A stretch of DNA of 64,000 nt from positions 32,853,070-32,917,069 of the forward strand of contig NC_080050.1 of the NCBI RefSeq assembly GCF_026212465.1, in the 5' to 3' direction. Position numbers and translations under genes: made by a program. Under the pieces are notes generated by a model. The model ran no database searches. It saw only the letters and a program-made list of their open reading frames with translations, and was not told the DNA's origin. Shown here one piece after another: positions 1 to 17,400 of this stretch (position 1 is its first letter; each line of letters begins with the position of its first letter). The stretch comes from Amaranthus tricolor. Lineage: Eukaryota; Streptophyta; Magnoliopsida; Caryophyllales; Amaranthaceae.

Positions 1-290
1 AATATGCAAGAAAGCCCATCAAAATCATAGTGCAAGCAAGAAAATCCCATTCCATCCGGCCATTAGTCTTACTCGTGTTTAGTTTCAGAGCCAAATAAAC
101 CCCTTGTTTTTTGCATGATTGTTTTTCTTGTAGTGGAATATCTCAGAGGACAAATGAATTTTATCAGTAATAAAACAGTTTGGAACAAATGCACTCTGAT
201 TGTCACTAATGATCACGGGAATAATAAATTTAAGCCTATTAGCTATATCCTTAGATATCAATTTGTAATACACATTCTCCTATCGTAATC
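1..290 (-). pseudogene. LINE (L1-type non-LTR) reverse transcriptase fragment
   Basis: On the minus strand, running off the left edge of the window, the translation reads as the start of a plant LINE reverse transcriptase: YYKLISKDIANRLK, then SDNQSAFVPNCFITDKI, then EIFHYKK. A stop appears after GFIWL near position 85. The family reading resumes in another frame (ALKLNTSK, then MEWDFLACTMILMG), so there is at least one frameshift. In intact elements this region binds template and leads into the catalytic core of the polymerase. Only a fragment is visible and no 5' end or poly(A) tail is in view. It is a dead copy, not a host gene. Confidence 0.8.
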
Positions 291-651
291 GATGCTAAAT
301 TGCTAGCTCATTGGAATATTTTTTTTTTGAAAGGAGATCATTGGAACATAGTATACGACTATATGTAATTAACAATTTTTTTTTCTAAATAACTTCTTAT
401 TTTGCTAAATTTATGGCCTATTTTGTTTTTTTTTCTACTATTATACATAACACTGATCTTTTACAAAATATTGTCCAAATTTACTAGGAGTAATTATTAT
501 CAAACTGCCTTAAAATGATATTTGATCATGCTTGATTTTTTTGGTTGATTTTTCTATTTTAGTTTTGTAGTTTTGTTTGTTAACATTAGGGACGAATGTG
601 ATCATATATGTATCCGCATATGACAACTTTTGTTTTTAATACACTAACGAT
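291..651. other. AT-rich intergenic DNA, nothing recognised
   Basis: Low-complexity AT-rich sequence between the LINE fragment and the first MITE. No open reading frame, RNA gene or repeat boundary could be supported. Confidence 0.5.
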
Positions 652-971
652 CTGTTTGGTAGGTGGTAATAAACAATGGTAATGTGAATGAAAAACTAGT
701 GTAATTTTGATTGAAAAATATCTTGGCTACTTTGATGACCATGCTTGTCCAACTTCAATCATTTCATTTTTTTCATAAAATTCATTCCAATGCATTATCA
801 TTGGGAGAGGTGGTATTAGATAGCCAATAGATATTGGAATGAATTATCATTTTAATTTAATTTTTTTATGATCAAAGTTTTATTACCATGGGAATGATAT
901 GAAATTTTTGATGAAATTTTACACTATAAATCATTTTTATTACCACCATATAATATCACTAACCAAACAAG
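652..971. mobile_element. MITE-like element with imperfect terminal inverted repeats
   Basis: The left end CTGTTTGGT followed shortly by GTGGTAATAAA is mirrored at the right end by the complement of the same words (TTATTACCACC near 936 and ACCAAACAAG at 962-971). The interior is AT-rich and non-coding and the length is about 320 bp, which fits a small non-autonomous DNA transposon. Target-site duplication was not resolved, so the superfamily is open (hAT-like is a guess). Confidence 0.45.
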
Positions 972-1566
972 TCGTAATTCTTTTTAAATTGTAGATCAAT
1001 ATATATAAACGATGTGTCTACTTTCTTTCATGTTATTATTAATAAGCATGCTTACAAGTTATTACAAATGACAACCTACCCTTATTTCATACATTAGTAT
1101 TTTTAGTGATTGATTCAGAATCAAGAGTTAAAATACACGTATTAAGAACTTTCTAATTATTCAGATACGATTCTTAGGATTGGCCATTGGATGTAGTAAT
1201 ATACTAATATTGTTTTAGCTGGTCAGTGCCTTCACTTGCGCACACAGGAGGGCACTTGGCTCCGCCCCTATTTTAATTTCCTTTTGTTATTAAAATAGAA
1301 AAAAAAACTAAAATGAATACAATTTTGTAAATATTAACATTATTATTGGTTCAATCATCTAGATTCTAATTGAAAATTCAAATGAATACAAATTTCCAAA
1401 TAAATGAAGTACATAGTTATTACTTTTTCTATTTTCTAATGAATATACTTTCTTATTACGCTATTAAATGTACTTTTTTAACAATAAATGTATATAAATA
1501 TGCATAATAAAGCATAAAAAAATTTAATACAATTATGTATTACGACGAATTAAGCAAAAATGACTA
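972..1566. other. Intergenic DNA with a hAT-like terminus
   Basis: Mostly featureless AT-rich DNA. Near 1248-1265 the words GGCACTTGGCTCCGCCCCTA resemble the conserved end of plant hAT-type MITEs. The matching opposite end was not found, so this is at most a truncated copy. Confidence 0.3.
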
Positions 1567-1575
1567 TATATTTTT

Positions 1576-2014
1576 GGAAAAATTACCTAGAATAATCCAA
1601 TCTATTTATAATTTTTCTACAATAATCTCATCTATTGATTAACCATGAATAATCCCAATTTTGAAGGGTATTTTCTTAGAGTAAACTCGGTAACCGGATG
1701 ATTTGCTATGACAAGTTTTATTTTAGAAAAAAGATAAATTAAAATAAAATGTCAAAAAAAATGTTAAAACATTTTTTAATGATTTTTTTTCTACTATTTA
1801 AAATATTTATATAAAATTTTAAAATTTTTCTCTAATTTTAAATTAATTTTCAGTATATTTTTTTTGTGAATTACCTACTATAGTAGGTCATCAGGTTATC
1901 CAAATTTACTCTAGGCAAATACCCCTTAAAATTAGAATTATTCAAAATTAATCACTAAGTAGAATTATTAAAGAAAAATCACAAATAGGTTAGATTATTT
2001 TAAATAATTTTTCC
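1576..2014. mobile_element. MITE copy A (MULE-type), right end split by LTR element
   Basis: The first ~110 bp, starting GGAAAAATTACC, are repeated in inverted orientation at the right end (1905-2014, ending AATAATTTTTCC). This gives long terminal inverted repeats around an AT-rich core. The 9 bp before it (TATATTTTT, 1567-1575) recur with one change (TATCTTTTT, 3526-3534) on the far side of the LTR element that sits at its last base. A 9-bp target duplication is what Mutator-like elements make. It shares the word ATTAACCATGAATAAT with copies at 38406 and 63520. Confidence 0.75.
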
Positions 2015-3520
2015 TGTCATGGTATCATTTATTTAATTAATTTATTTATTTAATAATTAGCATCATATTACTAAAATACCCTTTGACCTTTTCAGTTGAC
2101 CTTGACTTTCGGTCAATAGGCTTTTTCTGGAATTACCATATTCCTTGAATGGCCCATGGGCCGATTACCTCTAAAAAACCCTAACTCCCCACTTTCCCAC
2201 AATGTATGGCTCTCCTTGTTTCAAGATGAATAACTGTCCATTCTTCCCATGACCAGTCCACGTGTTAGTCGACAAGTCGGACCCCATTGTGTGGATCCAA
2301 ACTCGAAAATATTCTAAGTACTGAAAATAGTCACGTCATCCAAGTATTCAAAGCTGGGCGGGAAGCATCAATTTAATTATTAGTCCGTGCAAGTTATTAC
2401 ATAATAGCATGGATGTCTCAGTTGGTCTCAAGTGCTGTCCGCGGTACTAAGGGTTGCAGGATCAAACCTCCATAACTACAATTTTTGCTGATTGTGTGAT
2501 ACGGATGAAGGGAGCTATTCCGCGGCATACGTCAAGCCGCGGCTCGGTTGGCATTACTCGTTCCTCTCTAATTCGGAGCGTTTCACACGATCACTTTGAA
2601 AAAGTCATAACTTTTTCGTTACAACTCGGAATTCGGCATATGAACAGTCGATTCGAAGCTTACGAACTCAATTTTTGGAATCCTCCCAAAGATCTGCCAA
2701 ATTGGGAACATATTCATCTTCTTGAGGGTCCGGACGTTCTCTATAATCGCATCCCTTCATTGACACTAAGGTGTTTTGGTAGACGCTTATTGTTTCCGCA
2801 TAAAAGGAAGATATTTCAAGTCGCTGGGGCTCCCTCCTCACATCATCCTTCATGCGTGGGGCTAAATGTCATGGTATCATTTATTTAATTAATTAATTTA
2901 TTTAATAATTAGCATCATATTACTAAAATACCCTTTGACCTTTTCAGTTGACCTTGACTTTCGGTCAATAGGATTTTTCTGGAATTACCATATTCCTTGA
3001 ATGGCCCATGGGCCGGTTACCTCTAAAAAACCCTAACTCCCCACTTTCCCACAATGTATGGCTCTCCTTGTTTCAAGATGAATAACTGTCCATTCTTCCC
3101 ATGACCAGTCCACCTCCCATTACTCCCACTACTCCCATGATCTTCCACCTCTCCTCTCTGAAGTAACTTCCTCCTTCAACATTATAAATAGGGACAACCA
3201 TCAGAGAGGAGAAGACATTTGAAAATAACCCTCTTAAGCATCCTTGCTCATACTCCACTTTATTAGCCTACCAACATTCCAATAATATCACCCACTGCAT
3301 CTTTTTGTATTCATTCTGTAATCACTTACTCCATATTCTCATATCCACGTTCTAACTTGAGCGTCGGAGGGGTTTTCCGGGAGATCACCCCCCGGACAAG
3401 GCTAATGTGTTGATTTGCAGGAATTCAAGTCGCTTCCTTCCACGAGTCGCTGCTCTTGATAACGCTTCTGCTAAACGGTATTTCAAGTGTATCCCACTTC
3501 CTCGTTTCATTACCGTAACA
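2015..3520 (+). mobile_element. Short non-autonomous LTR retroelement
   Basis: The right LTR is complete (2867-3520, 654 bp, TGTCATGG...CGTAACA). It has a TATA box (TATAAATAGGG near 3184) and a G/C-rich stretch around 3365-3400 typical of plant gypsy LTR R regions. The left LTR matches it only from 2015 to 2261 and then is lost. The whole is flanked by a perfect 5-bp target duplication TTTCC (2010-2014 and 3521-3525). A purine-rich tract precedes the right LTR (2854-2866). No gag or pol domain is visible in the ~600-bp interior, so it is a defective or LARD/TRIM-like derivative. Confidence 0.8.
2410..2475 (+). repeat. Possible tRNA-derived SINE head inside the LTR element
   Basis: TGTCTCAGTTGG (2414-2425) resembles an RNA polymerase III A box and GGATCAAACCT (2459-2469) a B box, about 34 bp apart as in tRNA-derived SINEs. 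A full tRNA cloverleaf is not apparent and the 3' end of a SINE was not located. Confidence 0.35.
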
Positions 3521-3534
3521 TTTCCTATCTTTTT

Positions 3535-4324
3535 ATACACTATCTACACACACAGAGAAAGTATTTAAACTTGTAAAAAAAAATTAGGATTACTTAAATT
3601 ACTAGAAGTATTATGGATAGTGACATGTGCGAATATGAATTATGATTTTAAGCACAAAAGTGAAAGGATGCTAAAATATCTCAATTTAGCTTTGTTTTAA
3701 AATACTTGTTATATTTTGGTTATTGACACTATTTATTGTTTAATTTTATTTTATATGTTGCAATTATTGTGTAAGAAAATATAGTCAAGTGTAATCTTAT
3801 TATTTAAATCGTCCAATAGCATACTTTCATAATAATAATTTTTTATAATTTTTTAATTTGCATAGTTTAATATATAAATGATCAAAATAACACATTAAAT
3901 TGTGTAAAAAGTCAAATATAATAAGTATAATGAAATAAGAAAATATTTGAAAATAATAATTCATTTTAAATTATGGATTGCAATAATATGAAGTCATAAA
4001 TGAAAATTTTGAAAAGTTTGAAAATAAAGGTGAAATTAAATTAAAATCAAATCATTTTAAAAAAAAAAATTAAAAGCAAAGTTGTTAAATACTCCCTAGA
4101 TATAAAGTGATTATAGATTTTAAAATAAAATAATGAATGAAACATAACACAATTATACACGTGAGAGGTTGCAGGACTTAGGACTATAGTCAGTAAAAGA
4201 AGACGTGAGCATCTAATTCAAAGTTCCTTCTCTTCAAGACCAACAACAACAGTACCATTAGTGAATAATAATTAATACCCATTCCCAGACCCAGTTAAAT
4301 TAAAATATATATATTATTACAATT
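3535..4324. other. AT-rich intergenic DNA, nothing recognised
   Basis: Very AT-rich sequence without supported coding potential, between the nested MITE/LTR element and the TRIM. Confidence 0.5.
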
Positions 4325-4329
4325 ACACT

Positions 4330-4618
4330 TGTTAGAGTATATAACATATCCTGAGGCTTCAACCATCAGTTTAAGCTTTTGGTTGAGTTGGTTCCTTGAC
4401 ATGGTATCAGAAGCCAATGTGACAAAAGATCACGGGTTCGAATCTCAACCACCCCTCATTTAAAGTGGAATATTGAACACCATGTATGAGGAGAACATGT
4501 GTTGCATCCACACTTCTAGCCCAAAGGGCTCTCGTGTGAGGGGGCGTGTTAGAGTATATAACATATCCTGGGGCTTCAACCATCAGCTTAAGCTTTTGGT
4601 TGAGTTGGTTCCTTGACA
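4330..4618 (+). mobile_element. TRIM (terminal-repeat retrotransposon in miniature)
   Basis: Two 72-bp LTRs (4330-4401 and 4547-4618), starting TGTTAGAGTATATAACATAT and ending CCTTGACA, differ at only a few bases. Directly after the left LTR is TGGTATCAGAAGCC (4402-4415), a near match to the initiator-methionine tRNA primer-binding site. Directly before the right LTR is a purine tract (GTGAGGGGGCG). The element is bounded by a perfect 5-bp target duplication ACACT (4325-4329 and 4619-4623). It has no coding capacity, so it must have moved with proteins of an autonomous element. Confidence 0.93.
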
Positions 4619-4623
4619 ACACT

Positions 4624-6321
4624 ATTTAATGGAGTAGGATTACAAATTATGAAAGGATAAAGGCCACATCCAAATCAATAAATTTCCATGTATCCGCGTT
4701 TATTCTTTAGATTCACTCCTCACGTGGGCTGCTTTTCTAGTTTAAGTTTCTACTGTGCCACTGTAATAATCTGTATCCTCAATCCTGGCTTCAAACCCCA
4801 ATTCTATTCCAATTTCCAACACCATTTTTTCTGTTGCGCATTCTTCTTAGCTTTTCATCTGCAATTAGTAAGTTTTCTCCTCCTCTATCATTTTTGTCCA
4901 TTTCTAGTTTATCTACCAGTTTCTCTTTTAAGTAATTCTTCTTGTTTTACTCATTTAATTCATGCTTATGCTAATAGGAGTATTCACTTCTTGGGTCGGG
5001 TATGCTCCAAAGTCCCACTCCATTTTTGACTTCTTTTTGCAACAATTCTGTTAATTAAATCCACAATTTCATCACATTACTCAAAATATTAACCTACTAA
5101 TGCTTTTGCTTTCATTCAACAACTTAATTGTAATGCCCTAGCTTGTTGCCAATGGATTCTTCAGTTTTTGTTCATTATTCATTAATTAGTGTCATCAATT
5201 TTACTAATGAGAAGCTGATCAGGACAACTATTTTTGTAGCTTCTTAGCTCAAAAATCAAAATTTGATCTTATTTAAACATTCTTATAATGTATGTTTATG
5301 AACAACTATATAATGGAAAAAAAAACATCTAACACAAACCACCACTTGTCATTAAGTAGTAGCAAATCTATGATACTAGTATAGGTGAGCCAACACTCAT
5401 TAATTTATGCGTGCTGAACCAACTCGATTGCATGTTTCAATGTTATATATTTTTAAGTTTTAAATCAAATGACCCCTGAGCCATGCCTGTTAAAAAGTCA
5501 AGTGAACCAGCAAAGAGAAGCCTCCATCTTAACAAAAGATATAATTACAATATGGTAAAAGTCAATAGTATAAGTTAGTTGAACATAAAGGTCAAATATA
5601 GATCATTACAAGTTAAATAAAGTATTAGTGAGGGCATACTTTTTAATCAAGGAAGTCCTTGATTAAAAAATTTGTTTATTCCATGTCATTTAGTTGACGA
5701 TCATGTGGGCAGTTGTTTGTTTATCTGCCCAACTTGGGTTTCATCACAATTAACTAATATTATATACTCCTGTAGTCCTATTAAAGATGAGATCAGATGC
5801 TTGTACTGTCTTTTTGGGCTAAGAATATGATGCCTGAGTAGTGAGCATCACTTTTCCTTATTTCCAACAGTGTTTACTTAGCTTGTATATATGCTTCAAC
5901 AATTTTCAGCTTTCGCCTGTCTTCTTTTTCTTGAAAACCGAATCTTGTATTTCTATTGATGCCCTTAATTTAATTATTAAGGGGGACATATGTCTTGAGT
6001 TGTGGGTTTTCATTTACATGAAATTTTTTTTACTCTATGTAGAATCTCTCTCTAAACCAGTTATTCTCTGTATTTTGTGAACTTCTATTTAATTGTTTGT
6101 TTGTTTGTTTAGTTCATATTCTTGTGTTGTTTTCCTTGATAAGGATATAGAACGCTAGCTGATCTTCTTAGGATTCTGGTAGGTTCTTCTCATAAAATAA
6201 TAGTTTGTTATAGTTCTGGTTGGTTTCTCAGGGACTATTTAATTTGTATTTTTTCAGAAGTGTTATGGTTGAAGTAGATGGTTCAATGCTGAGAAGAGGT
6301 CATTATGCCTGATAGTTCAAA
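4624..6321 (+). promoter_or_regulatory. Promoter and probable 5' leader (with intron) of the GLR gene
   Basis: A G-box core CACGTG lies at 4721-4726. A pyrimidine-rich stretch at 4740-4870 ending in a donor-like ATTAGTAAGT looks like a transcribed leader. A good acceptor (TTTTTCAG, about 6257) precedes the last ~65 bp before the start codon, so a long leader intron is likely. The open frame at 4688-5029 has no protein similarity I recognise. The transcription start is not determined. Confidence 0.4.
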
Positions 6322-10174
<3,853 letters not shown>

Positions 10175-10781
10175 CAATTATTACATATTTCTCAATGAAT
10201 TCATTGTATTAGAGAGCTTGTTCAAATACATGTAGAATACTTTCGTCTTCATCATGCAAATCTTCTTCATGGGGGCAAAGGGGTACTTTTTTGGCAAAGA
10301 TACCACAAATAACTAACTTGATACTAGAACATTAGTTGAATAGTCCTCTTCAAATATAAGAAAAAATGTTGCCATTTTCTGATTTTTGTTTTTGGTCCAA
10401 TTGTATTTTCAGCATTATCAATCTCAAAACAACACCTTTTTTCGCTCATCATATATCAACTTTTCTCTTCATGAATAATAAAGCTAAATCCATAGAACCA
10501 TATACTTTAGTAAGCTTACAAACGAAACGGAATTTCTTGCGGCAACAGAACTTTAAGGCTGAAGCAGATAAAACTCAATAATGTATACACAAATTTGAAG
10601 AGCTGGCACTGAAATAAGTGGGTGAGATTTATTTAGCCTCATTTATACTCCTGTTACCTTGGTTGCAAGCAATTTACAAATAACAACTTTAAGCAATTGT
10701 GTTACAGAAAGAAATTGTACAGCCTTGTAATAGGCCAAATGCCAATAAACCAAAAAGAATCGGAAACAGTGGCATCGATAT
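10175..10781. other. Convergent 3' flanks of GLR and GAPB
   Basis: Holds the 3' untranslated regions of the two convergent genes. AATAAA-like words occur on both strands but no single poly(A) site can be chosen. Small open frames here are not supported. Confidence 0.5.
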
Positions 10782-13367
<2,586 letters not shown>

Positions 13368-13800
13368 GGTTGGTTCTAATCAACTGTAGCCTGCAACTAA
13401 AGAGGTAGGATCACAATTGCTTGCAAATATATAGCTAGAGTATATGCCATAACTTAGTTGCCACAAATAGTTGTGTGTATGATAAAAGAGGTGAAAATTA
13501 TGGTTCAAATGCATTGAACAAATGTGTGGTAGAGACTCATACAAGAGATGATGGTATATCAATAAGACATGAAGAGATAAGATGATACAAGTATTTGAGA
13601 CCTTAGCTTCCAAATCTAACCCCACATCTTCTGTTGTTAGTACTGAGAATACCCACAAATCACAATGGGCCACCAAATTTTGACATAACATTAGGTCCAT
13701 CAGGTACAAAATGGGTTAAAATGTAGATTTGGACCAAAACTGATCCAGCCCACTGGCTATGATAAGATTCAAGAAACTAAAAATGCCAGCTTCTTTGTTA
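13368..13800 (-). promoter_or_regulatory. GAPB promoter with TATA box and I-boxes
   Basis: Read on the minus strand, a TATA box (CTATATATTT, 13425-13434) lies about 60 bp before the start codon, giving a short leader. Two GATAAG I-box words are present on the plus strand (13576-13581 and 13761-13766). Such I-boxes are known light-responsive elements of photosynthetic genes including GAPDH genes. Their function here is inferred. Confidence 0.55.
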
Positions 13801-14432
13801 ATACTTCTATATGTGTGTTGTGTTGTTTACTCGAGAGGGAGATCAACATTCAGGTTATTATATAATAAGCATGTCTTTATTAAACTTGTTTAGATGGGAG
13901 TCAATGTAGAAGTCATTAAATGACGTTGTGATAATCAAATTTTGTTAACGCAAACCCGAGAAGCCGAAATTAGTGCAATCTATAAGTCATATGATAGATA
14001 ACAGCATGCATCTTGTTTCCAACATGCTTCTTTGCCATTTCATAGAATAAATTACCCTGGGTAAAATAAATTTACCCCTAATAAGAATTACTAGCCACTT
14101 TTTGCAGGTATAATTTTCATTCAACGAACAGGAGCTTCAGATATTCAGAGCTACATGGTGTTCACTCCGTAACACCGTGTGTTAGTAGTAGTCATTTGCT
14201 TCATTATCCTGAACATACACTTATAAAAACGAGCTAAGAACACACACAAATCAACTTGGTTCACTGCATAAAATCTTTTGGCATTGTATTGTATCTTATA
14301 TCAACCAGATGATAATCTGACAACTTGGTTCAGGTATATGAGGCAAATATCTTCTACAAAAGATAGAATGAGCTTCAACATCATGTACTTTTGACAAGCA
14401 GCATTCAAATACAAGAAACCTATTTTGATATC
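13801..14432. other. Spacer between GAPB promoter and 3' end of next gene
   Basis: AT-rich spacer. The part nearest 14432 is probably the 3' untranslated region of the small plastid protein gene. No other feature is recognised. Confidence 0.45.
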
Positions 14433-17400
14433 TCAAATAGTAGCTTCAATTCCTTTGACTTCATCAGAGTTCACGGCTGCTCCATTAGGGGCATCTTCCG
14501 AGCGCAGCTGAGATGATACATCATCGATAGCGGAGTTCAATTGCTCAATTTTCTCGGTCAGGATTTTCCTTGTTTTCTGCCAAGCAGTGATCAACAAAAT
14601 ATCATTCAGCCACGATCAGGGATTAAGGTGGACCCAAAAAAACAATATATGGCAATTAATCATTTGACTGCAAAGATTACTTCGTCTTAAAATAATGCTT
14701 TTTACAATAGCTAGTTTCTTCGCATTTTGATGCATTCAACTAAGGTTCTTCAACTTTCAACTTCAAACAATCTTTAACTATCAACTAGCTTTCAACTTTC
14801 TACTACCTCTTGCATGATTTACCAAACAAAGCCTGAAATTTACTCACTCCATCCTAAAAATAAAGTATGAGAAATTCAAAAGTTGCTATGCCTGCTATAT
14901 AGATTAGTCAAAAGTACACTAATAATTTGCCAATCAAGACAAGTTTAAACAAGGTGCAATGTTGTCTGCCATTCTCCTTAACTAATTATTTTGGCCCCAA
15001 AGGTCAAAAGTGCACAAACTAAAAAAATTGTTAGACAACTTATAAGCAGTAAGACATCTATCATAAACCCAATCATCCCAAGCCAAACTAAAATTTTCTT
15101 GTATGTAGAGGATGGCATTTAAGTCATGTCAAGCTTCATCACTGGCAATAAAACATTAACTTGTTAGCTACTATACTAATATGTGAAAGCGCTTACCTCC
15201 AAAGCTTTCTCCTCATCATAGATAAACTTTGGTAGTTTCCTCATCAAATCCTTTTTATCAGCTCCAGCAAGAGCCTTACTTATCTGTCAAACAATAACAG
15301 TAAAAGAATTACTTGACCTTTGTTTCACTAAGACAAGGTCTTTCAAAGGAAAGTCGTCACCCTTCCCCCAAACGAAACACATGAAAGAAATATAGGTGAC
15401 TCCATATTACAAGGCAACACAGCGAAAGCACAGAGAGATATCAAATGCGTCATTTTATGATAACCAAGCAGAACTCAAGGACTAGAAACAAGCGCATAAT
15501 CATAATTCCCTAGACGTATTGTGTTCGAGAAAAATGAGAATAATGAAAAAAGAAAAGAACAAAAAACAGAAGTAGTTACATATGTTCATGAGCTAACACA
15601 AGGAAATTCTTCACATTTGGTAACGATGTTCTAAAATTTGACTGTAAAACAAGCCTCTCCTAGAAGCCAAACTTAATGACCAAGCTCAGTCCAATAAACA
15701 CAGTTCAATGGACTCTAATTCAGCTTTCAAAAACTTTGGAATGGGATATGATTTCAAACACTTGCCATCCAATTTCCAAATTACAAACCAAAATCTAGAA
15801 TTTGAGTCCACATTTAGTCGATTTTACAAAATAAAAAAAATCTAAGTTGATTTTTTCTCTTAAAATTCGCATTGGAAATTTTTTAATCCTCTATTGTTGC
15901 TATCTCGAAAGAGTATGTGATCTGATTGTGACGTATAGTTAATGTGCTTGGCCTACCACAAGTCCCATGTGTTTGAAACAAGTAACCCATTTAGACCTAT
16001 CAAAATGGTCGGTCGGGTGGAATCTGCCTCGAGTCAATTTCAGGTCATATCTATATATAATAATTATCAAGTTAAGCATACCTGAGGGGCATACACACAT
16101 CCAAGAGTACCAACAACTAGTCCACCCAAAATGAATCCACTAATGAAAAAGCTTGCACTGCTTGGCCTCCCACCATCACTATAAAAAAATACGAATCGTC
16201 ACCTTACGAAAGAATGATATTAATTTGTTCAACGGAAAGATATGATAATTTACTATACGTAAAACAAATTGATCTTATAAATTTAGGGAGTAACTTCTTA
16301 AATATGAGATGTTATGAGTTTAAACTTCTAAAGTATCAATCCCCCATTTTGTTTTTGTCACTCATATAAGCACCAAATCCTTCTGGGAATATCAGAGGAC
16401 GCATAGCACTAGAATGAAAGGGAAAAAAAAAATGATGACAAACAAAGCACATAACAGAAAACATCGAACCGTTAAGGAACGACGTGATGTTTCCCACATT
16501 CATGATGAAACAAAGGTCTTCTTGGCACCTATTTTGCTTACTGCTTAGTGTAGCTCCAGTCCCCACCAAGCAAGGGAAACACAAATTTTGTTTAAAGAAT
16601 GAATGGCCTACAATTTCGGAAACGAACATAGAGCAACATACCTGTAAGCAGCTTGAATTATGAAAGATTTATGTGAAGTCTTTTTAGTACGAAGTGGTGA
16701 GAAACTCAAGTTGGTGGGGCACAAGACTCGAAGTTCTGAATGCTTGAAAGAAGAACCTGAAACCAATACACAAAATAATCAAGAATAATCGATAGCTGTT
16801 GTCAATCAAATAAAGAAGAAAAATTCATGCTAGAAGAATGGAGGTGGAGAAATGATGGAAAATACACATTCGCATCACGTCCGACCAAATAACCATTGTT
16901 CATTAGAAGCACTTGGAAATGGGATGACTCTGCACTTGCATTCACTAGAAATATGTATGATCAGCAAGAATAAACTCTTGATGCAACTTAAATTAGCTTC
17001 AACCAAGATGCTCAACAACTACTCCTCAGCCCTAATAAAAATTGCTACATTTCCCTCTCTCATATGAGAACATGTTAAAGGAAATAACAATGCCATTGGG
17101 ATAGAGAAGTGTAATTGAAATTGCATCCACATTGTTGGGAATAAGGCATTGGCATAGTCCAATTGTTTATTTTTGCACATTACTACATATTATTAGTGAA
17201 TGCAATTCGAAACGTAGTGTCATCCTATTTCCAAGGGCTTCAATAGAGCAGAAAAGAGATTTCAGTCACAATCGCAGAAGCTCAAAATCTTTAACAATAC
17301 AATAAATAGATGTAATATGTTGTGTGATAACTGATAATTGATTAGCTACTGTCACAAATTACTAGTTGCGTCAAGTATAATTCTATAAGACAGTTAAATG

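Noticed and set aside
2410..2475. tRNA gene
   Set aside because: A and B box-like words are present, but no cloverleaf or anticodon stem can be drawn; SINE-like is the better reading.
2454..2888. 144-residue open frame
   Set aside because: It lies inside the short LTR element and runs into its right LTR; no protein family resemblance.
4688..5029. 113-residue open frame upstream of GLR
   Set aside because: Phe/Ser/Leu-rich translation of a pyrimidine-rich probable leader and intron; no recognised domain.
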